From NCBI GenBank assembly GCA_021781095.1, contig JAJXXM010000407.1, positions 1-35,588 on the forward strand: a stretch of DNA of 35,588 nucleotides, given 5' to 3'. Position numbers and translations under genes: made by a program. A model generated the notes under the pieces. It was given only the letters and a program-made list of their open reading frames with translations, ran no database searches and was not told the origin of the DNA. The DNA comes from a bacterium (GTDB lineage Bacteria; Eremiobacterota; Eremiobacteria; Baltobacterales; Baltobacteraceae). Numbering within the stretch: position 1 is the stretch's first letter; the number at the start of each line of letters is the position of its first letter. This document shows, piece after piece, positions 31,475 through 35,588 of this stretch.

Positions 31475-32653
31475 CTACTCGCGAGCGATGCGAAGTATCG
31501 GCAAGCGCACGACAAAGGTCGCGCCGTGCCCCAACATCGATTCGGCGGCGATGCTCCCTCGGTGCGCTTCGACGATCCCCTTGACGATTGCCAGCCCCAG
31601 GCCGGCGCCTCCGTGTTCGCCCTCGCGCGCACGCGACGGGTCGCCGACGTAAAAGCGATCGAAGATATGCGGCAGGCTCCGGTACGGAATCCCGTCCCCG
31701 GTGTCGCGAACGCGTACCACCGCGTCGGAGCCTTCGGCGTCGATCTCAACGGCGATCTCGCCTCCGCTCGGCGTGTGGCGCAACGCATTATCGATGAGGT
31801 TCACGAAGACTTGCGCGAGCCGGTCGGGATCGGCCTCAAGGCGGACCGGGCGCGCGGCCTTCACGTCGAGATTGACGCCTTTCCCCAGCGCCGCCGGCTC
31901 GAAACTCGCCGCGATCGAGCGGGCGAGCGTTTCGAGATCGACCTCGCGCAGCCGCAACCGAATGTGCCCCGACTCGGTGCTCGCTTGTTCGAGAAAGCGC
32001 GCGACGAGTTCGGTGAGCCGGTCGACCTGTGCGAGGGCCTGCGGCAGAAAGAGCGCGCTCGCTTCGGCATCCCCCGATTCCAAGACCGTCTCGATCATCA
32101 AACGAATCGATGAGAGCGGCGTCCGCAGCTCGTGCGACACGTTACTGAGAAATTCGGTGCGAGCGCGCTCGAGCCGCGCGACTTCGGTGCGATCGATCGC
32201 GACCAGAACGACGCCGCGCGGTCCGCGCGCGTCGGGCGGTAGCGGCGTCGCCGAGATCGCGAAGGTCCGCAAGCGCCCCGGCTCGCCGAGCTGCAACGTT
32301 TCGAACGAGGCCTCGCCTTGCAGCGCGTCGAGCGCGCGGCGTTCGATCGCGACGTTCGGTATCGCGCGTAAGATGTGCTCGCCGACCGCACCTTTGCGAT
32401 CGAAGCGAAACGTACGCGCCGAGGAGCGGTTCGCAAAGGCGATACGGAGATGCTCGTCCACGAGCACGACTCCGAGCGGCAAGCGATTGAGAATGCGCCG
32501 CAGGTCGCGCAGGAGCGGCGTCCGCTCGACTTCGATGCCTTCGACCGGGGGGATGACGAGTTCGCTGCGATCGGCGCGCGCGCCGCGAAGCCACCAGCCT
32601 CCTGCGGCACCGAGAACGAGAGCGATCGCCGCAGCGACCGCGGCGACGAGCAT
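31475..32653 (-). CDS. PhoR-like sensor histidine kinase
   Basis: This 392-residue kinase has one N-terminal membrane segment (about 2-22), a PAS domain at about 45-160, a HisKA dimerisation domain with phospho-acceptor His174 in FLSNVSHELRTPLSS, and an ATPase domain (FVNLIDNALRHTPSG, VRDTGDGIPYRSLPHIFDRF, GGAGLGLAIVKGIVEAHRG). There is no extracellular sensor loop, as in PhoR kinases that read the state of Pst/PhoU. It follows the response regulator by 6 bases and precedes pstB, which supports a phosphate-starvation role. PhoR is inferred from context; other OmpR-class partners are possible. Confidence 0.85.
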   Translation of the reverse strand: MLVAAVAAAIALVLGAAGGWWLRGARADRSELVIPPVEGIEVERTPLLRDLRRILNRLPLGVVLVDEHLRIAFANRSSARTFRFDRKGAVGEHILRAIPNVAIERRALDALQGEASFETLQLGEPGRLRTFAISATPLPPDARGPRGVVLVAIDRTEVARLERARTEFLSNVSHELRTPLSSIRLMIETVLESGDAEASALFLPQALAQVDRLTELVARFLEQASTESGHIRLRLREVDLETLARSIAASFEPAALGKGVNLDVKAARPVRLEADPDRLAQVFVNLIDNALRHTPSGGEIAVEIDAEGSDAVVRVRDTGDGIPYRSLPHIFDRFYVGDPSRAREGEHGGAGLGLAIVKGIVEAHRGSIAAESMLGHGATFVVRLPILRIARE

Positions 32654-32659
32654 CGCGTT

Positions 32660-33376
32660 CTACCCGCGGAACATATAGCCGCGGCTGCGGACGGTGATGA
32701 TGTGGCGAGGATTACGGGAATCGACCTCGATTTTTTCGCGGAGCCAGCGCACGTGCACGCTGATCGTCTGGTGCTCGCCGTCGAAATCGTACCCCCACAC
32801 CTTATCGAGCAGCGTCTGGCGCGTCACCACCCGGCCGTGGTTTTCCATCAGCAGGCGCAGAAGGCTGAACTCTTTCGGCGCGAGCGCGACTTCCTCGCCG
32901 CGAACCACCAGGCGCTGCCGCGAAGGATCGAGCGTAATCTCGCCGAGCGTCAACGTCTCGTCGGGGCCGACCACGAGCGGGCCGCCGCGGCGCAACCGCG
33001 CCTTCACCCGGGCCAAGAACTCGTGCAGCGCGAACGGTTTGGTCACGTAATCGTCGGCACCGAGTTCGAGCGCGAGCACTTTATCGATCTCTTGATCTTT
33101 GGCGGTCAGCATGATGATCGGCACGGTCGAAAACTTGCGAATCTCTTTGCAGGCTTCCACGCCGTCGAGCACCGGTAACATGATGTCGAGCACCACTAAA
33201 TCGGGCTCTTCGCGTTGCGCGAGCGAGACGGCGGTACGCCCGTCCCCCGCGGTTACGACGCGATAGCCGCTTCGTTCCAAGTTGAACCGTAGGGTCTGCA
33301 GAATCGCCGATTCGTCATCGACGACGAGTATTTTCTTGTCGAAGTCGGCCTGTTTCGTAAACGTGCGTTGCATCAT
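32660..33376 (-). CDS. PhoB-like OmpR-family response regulator
   Basis: This 238-residue regulator has a receiver domain with acidic pocket VVDDES, phospho-acceptor Asp64 (LVVLDIMLP), Thr91 (MLTAKD) and Lys in YVTKPF. A winged-helix output domain follows (VALAPKEFSLLRLLMENHGR, TRQTLLDKVWGYDFDGEHQT, SVHVRWLREKIE, ITVRSRGYMFRG). It would be phosphorylated by the kinase encoded next and activate phosphate-related promoters, including perhaps the CGTTA-N9-TAACG sites. Two adjacent ATGs are possible (33376, 33373); the first overlaps the upstream gene's stop by one base (TGATG). Members bind 11-bp direct repeats, in line with those sites. Confidence 0.88.
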   Translation of the reverse strand: MMQRTFTKQADFDKKILVVDDESAILQTLRFNLERSGYRVVTAGDGRTAVSLAQREEPDLVVLDIMLPVLDGVEACKEIRKFSTVPIIMLTAKDQEIDKVLALELGADDYVTKPFALHEFLARVKARLRRGGPLVVGPDETLTLGEITLDPSRQRLVVRGEEVALAPKEFSLLRLLMENHGRVVTRQTLLDKVWGYDFDGEHQTISVHVRWLREKIEVDSRNPRHIITVRSRGYMFRG

Positions 33377-34257
33377 CAACGCTCCCGCGCTCCATAGAGC
33401 TTGGCGATCGCCGTATAATCGCGCGCGCCGTCGGTCTCCGATTGCAAGGTATAGAGTTGATGCGCCAGTGCCGCCTGCGGCATGGGGTGCCCCATCGATC
33501 GCGCCGCGTCGAGCGCCGCCGCGAGGTCTTTGCGTAGTAAGTCCATAGCGAACCCTCCGTCGAAACCCGCTCCAAGCCACGTTTTGGGAATCCACTGTTC
33601 GAGCACGTAATTCGATGCCGTCGCGCTTTTGAGAACGTCGCGCACCGCGTCGAGATCGGCGCCGGCCTTTTGCGCGAACATCAGCGCCTCGGCGTTGGCG
33701 ATCATAATGCTGCCGATGGCGATTTGGTTGACGAGTTTCACCGTTTCGCCCATCCCGACGGGGCCGAGGTGGTGCGGGGTCCCCATCGCCTCGAGCACCG
33801 GGCGAACGCGTGCGAAATCGTCATCGCTCGCACCGACCATGATCGTCAGCGTGCCGCTCTGCGCGCGCATCGGCCCGCCGCTCACCGGCGCGTCGACAAA
33901 GGCGATGCCGCGTTCTGCGAGGCGTTCCGCGAATCGACGCGAAGCGACCGGTGAAATCGTCGACATATCGACGACGATGCCGCCTTCGCGCATCCCCTCG
34001 GCAACGCCGCGTGCGGCGAAGAGCGCTTCTTCTACCTGCGGTGCATCGGGAACGCAGAGAATAACGACTTCGCTCGCCGCCGCGACTTCGCTGGGATGAG
34101 CGACGGCGCGTACGCCGAGAGCTGCGAGGCGTTCGAGCGGCGCGCGGTTCCGGTGCGCCGATGCCGCGAGCGGAAAACCGGCGCGTACCACGGCATGCGC
34201 CATCGGCTCGCCCATAGCGCCGAGCCCGATAAAACCTACGGTTGTGGGGGATGACAT
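33376..34257 (-). CDS. 3-hydroxyisobutyrate dehydrogenase family NAD(P)-dependent oxidoreductase
   Basis: A 293-residue beta-hydroxyacid dehydrogenase. It has the dinucleotide loop GFIGLGAMGEPMAHAVVRAG at the N-terminus, the substrate-binding FVDAPVSGGPMRAQSGTLTI, the catalytic-Lys segment GMGETVKLVNQI and a C-terminal all-helical domain with GFAMDLLRKDLAAALD. Candidate substrates include 3-hydroxyisobutyrate, tartronate semialdehyde or succinic semialdehyde; the sequence does not decide. It overlaps the PhoB-like gene (TGATG at 33376), so it is the first gene of that operon, an unusual partner for a two-component system. It diverges from the aldolase gene. Confidence 0.88.
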   Translation of the reverse strand: MSSPTTVGFIGLGAMGEPMAHAVVRAGFPLAASAHRNRAPLERLAALGVRAVAHPSEVAAASEVVILCVPDAPQVEEALFAARGVAEGMREGGIVVDMSTISPVASRRFAERLAERGIAFVDAPVSGGPMRAQSGTLTIMVGASDDDFARVRPVLEAMGTPHHLGPVGMGETVKLVNQIAIGSIMIANAEALMFAQKAGADLDAVRDVLKSATASNYVLEQWIPKTWLGAGFDGGFAMDLLRKDLAAALDAARSMGHPMPQAALAHQLYTLQSETDGARDYTAIAKLYGARER

Positions 34258-34384
34258 CGCACCGAGCGTTTATCGGTCCCGCCACGCCCTTCCTCGTTCC
34301 GACGCGCGGCATAGGGGCGAGCCTCCGCCCGGACGAAGCCCCGGCCCCATGCCTACACCGACTCGTCGTCCGACTTTCGACGAC

Positions 34385-35257
34385 ATGAACCTCTCCACGG
34401 GCAAACGTGCCCGTCTCCACCGGCTGATGTACGAACACGGCCCGGCGAACGGCACGCTCATGATCCTGCCGATCGATCAGGGTCTCGAGCACGGCCCGAT
34501 CGACTTTTTCGACAACCCCGATTCGCTCGACACCGATTGGATCTACCGGCTCGCCGTCGAGGGGCGATTCTCGGGAATCGCACTCCATATCGGGCTTGCG
34601 GAGAAATACCATCGGCACTACGCCGGCCGCGTGCCGCTGGTGCTCAAGGTGAACGGAAAGACCAATCTCCCCCCCGACGACGAGGCCTTCTCTTCGCTGA
34701 CCTCGGGCGTCGAAGATGCGGTTCGCCTCGGCGCCGATGCCGTCGGCTACACGCTCTACGTCGGCAGCCCGTCGCAAGATGTCGATATCGCGCAGTGCAA
34801 CGAAGTGCGCCGCGAATGCGAACGCTACGGTATGCCGCTGATCGTCTGGTCCTACCCACGCGGGAGCGCGGTAAAAGGCAAAGGTGGCGTCGATTCGCTC
34901 TATGCGATCGATTATGCGGCCCGCGTCGCCTGCGAAATCGGCGCGGATATCGTGAAACTCAACGAGCCGAAGTGGGAGCCCGAAGGGGCCGCCAAATCGC
35001 CGAAGCCCTACAACGCGCTGGCGTTCGACGATCTGGAGGGGCTACGCCGTGTCGTGCGCTCCGCAGGGCGGACCCTCGTCCTGGTCTCCGGCGGCAGCAA
35101 AATGGGCGACGAGGCGACGATCCATAAGGCCCAAACCGCGATGGAAGCGGGCTGCGTCGGGCTCATCTTCGGGCGCAATATGTGGCAGCGCCCCTGGGAG
35201 AGCGCGCTCTCGATGGCCGGGCGCATGCACGAGCTGATGAAGGGCTACGGCCAATAA
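34385..35257 (+). CDS. Class I fructose-bisphosphate aldolase, DhnA/FbaB type
   Basis: This 290-residue TIM-barrel aldolase matches the archaeal-type class I family found in many bacteria (FbaB/DhnA), which interconverts fructose 1,6-bisphosphate with two triose phosphates through a Schiff base. Seen are LMILPIDQGLEHGP near the N-terminus, LVLKVNGKTNL, GADAVGYTLYVGS, LIVWSYPRGSAVKG, the likely Schiff-base Lys191 in GADIVKLNEPKW, VLVSGGSKM and the phosphate-binding GLIFGRNMWQRP. The start is uncertain: ATG 34385 gives the shorter family-like N-terminus, while ATG 34349 adds 12 Pro/Arg-rich residues. Neither has a good ribosome-binding site. Confidence 0.92.
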   Translation: MNLSTGKRARLHRLMYEHGPANGTLMILPIDQGLEHGPIDFFDNPDSLDTDWIYRLAVEGRFSGIALHIGLAEKYHRHYAGRVPLVLKVNGKTNLPPDDEAFSSLTSGVEDAVRLGADAVGYTLYVGSPSQDVDIAQCNEVRRECERYGMPLIVWSYPRGSAVKGKGGVDSLYAIDYAARVACEIGADIVKLNEPKWEPEGAAKSPKPYNALAFDDLEGLRRVVRSAGRTLVLVSGGSKMGDEATIHKAQTAMEAGCVGLIFGRNMWQRPWESALSMAGRMHELMKGYGQ

Positions 35258-35311
35258 CGCTTGCTCGCTAGCGAAACTTGCGGGCGACGGCGAATGGTTT
35301 AAGAACGCATT

Positions 35312-35551
35312 ATGAACGAAACGACAACCGAGCTCGCCGAGCGCGTCAATGCAGCGCTCGACAAAGTACGGCCGGGGATCGCCGCCGATGGCGGCGAGGT
35401 CTGGCTGGTTCGCATCGAGGGCTCGGTTGCGTTCGTCCAAATGCTCGGGGCCTGCGGAGGCTGCCCGGCATCGCACCTGACGCTCAAGGGAGCGATCGAA
35501 GCGATCGTCACCGCCGAAGTCCCGGAGATCACCGAAGTCGTGCAGGTCTAA
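35312..35551 (+). CDS. NifU C-terminal-domain Fe-S cluster scaffold/carrier
   Basis: A 79-residue stand-alone NifU-like (Nfu) domain: VNAALDKVRPGIAADGGEVW, then the Cys pair Cys48-Gly-Gly-Cys51 in LGACGGCPASHLTLKGAIEA, and the typical C-terminal VPEITEVVQV. It carries a 4Fe-4S cluster between two protomers and hands it to client proteins in the cytosol. It lies 54 bases after the aldolase gene on the same strand and could be co-transcribed. The DinG-type helicase in this window is one possible client class. Confidence 0.93.
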   Translation: MNETTTELAERVNAALDKVRPGIAADGGEVWLVRIEGSVAFVQMLGACGGCPASHLTLKGAIEAIVTAEVPEITEVVQV

Positions 35552-35588
35552 CCGGCACGACTTTTTGCTACGTCGTCCCGCTCTAAAA

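Noticed and set aside
35264..35279. TCGCTAGCGA palindrome after the aldolase gene
   Set aside because: Short stem and no U-run; not a convincing terminator or operator.

Overview
The window looks like chromosomal DNA of a high-G+C, outer-membrane-bearing (diderm) bacterium. It encodes a TonB-dependent receptor, an OprD-like porin and another predicted outer-membrane barrel, alongside hrcA with a CIRCE operator and a DivIC/S1-domain/Ppx gene order that recalls Gram-positive-type phyla. This mixture would fit an uncultured diderm phylum such as Eremiobacterota (WPS-2), but that placement is inference and rests on no search. Genes are densely packed, with many 1-4 nt stop/start overlaps and several GTG or TTG starts. 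No intergenic gap exceeds about 150 bases. I see no insertion sequence, prophage or CRISPR array.

Region 1 (1-13100). After a plus-strand outer-membrane protein, a long minus-strand run is read from right to left: hrcA, dnaJ, rsmE, two membrane-anchored PAS-PAS-GAF-GGDEF proteins, a dolichol-phosphate-mannose-synthase-like glycosyltransferase, accD, accA, a DivIC/FtsB-like protein, an S1-domain protein, a Ppx/GppA phosphatase, tRNA-Leu(UAA) and an old-yellow-enzyme reductase. A CIRCE operator sits before hrcA. The run joins heat-shock control, rRNA methylation, c-di-GMP signalling, fatty-acid initiation, division and (p)ppGpp/polyphosphate metabolism. The last codons of the phosphatase gene lie inside the tRNA gene.

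Region 2 (13100-24200). acs (acetyl-CoA synthetase) runs divergently from hrcA and ends tail-to-tail with a GNAT acetyltransferase. A TonB-dependent receptor follows, then a minus-strand cluster read as adenosine deaminase, DtxR-type regulator, rhomboid protease, DinG-type helicase and secreted S1/P1-type nuclease. A plus-strand initiator tRNA with a strong terminator closes the region.

Region 3 (24190-25450) is visibly richer in A+T and holds three small minus-strand genes of unknown function: a Gly/Ala-rich protein, a small membrane protein and a possible DUF6941-type protein. It is the best candidate here for recently acquired or undescribed content.

Region 4 (25450-34260) carries tdh-kbl (threonine to glycine) coupled to a secreted Pro/Ala protein, an OprD-like porin with a clear terminator, pstB, a PhoR-like kinase, a PhoB-like regulator and a 3-hydroxyisobutyrate-dehydrogenase-family reductase. 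Two 19-bp palindromes of the form CGTTA-N9-TAACG, one before pstB and one before the porin gene, are candidate operators of this two-component system. A related 11-bp-phased array lies upstream of the TonB receptor. Region 5 (34260-end) is plus-strand: a class I (DhnA/FbaB-type) fructose-bisphosphate aldolase and a NifU-C-type Fe-S scaffold.
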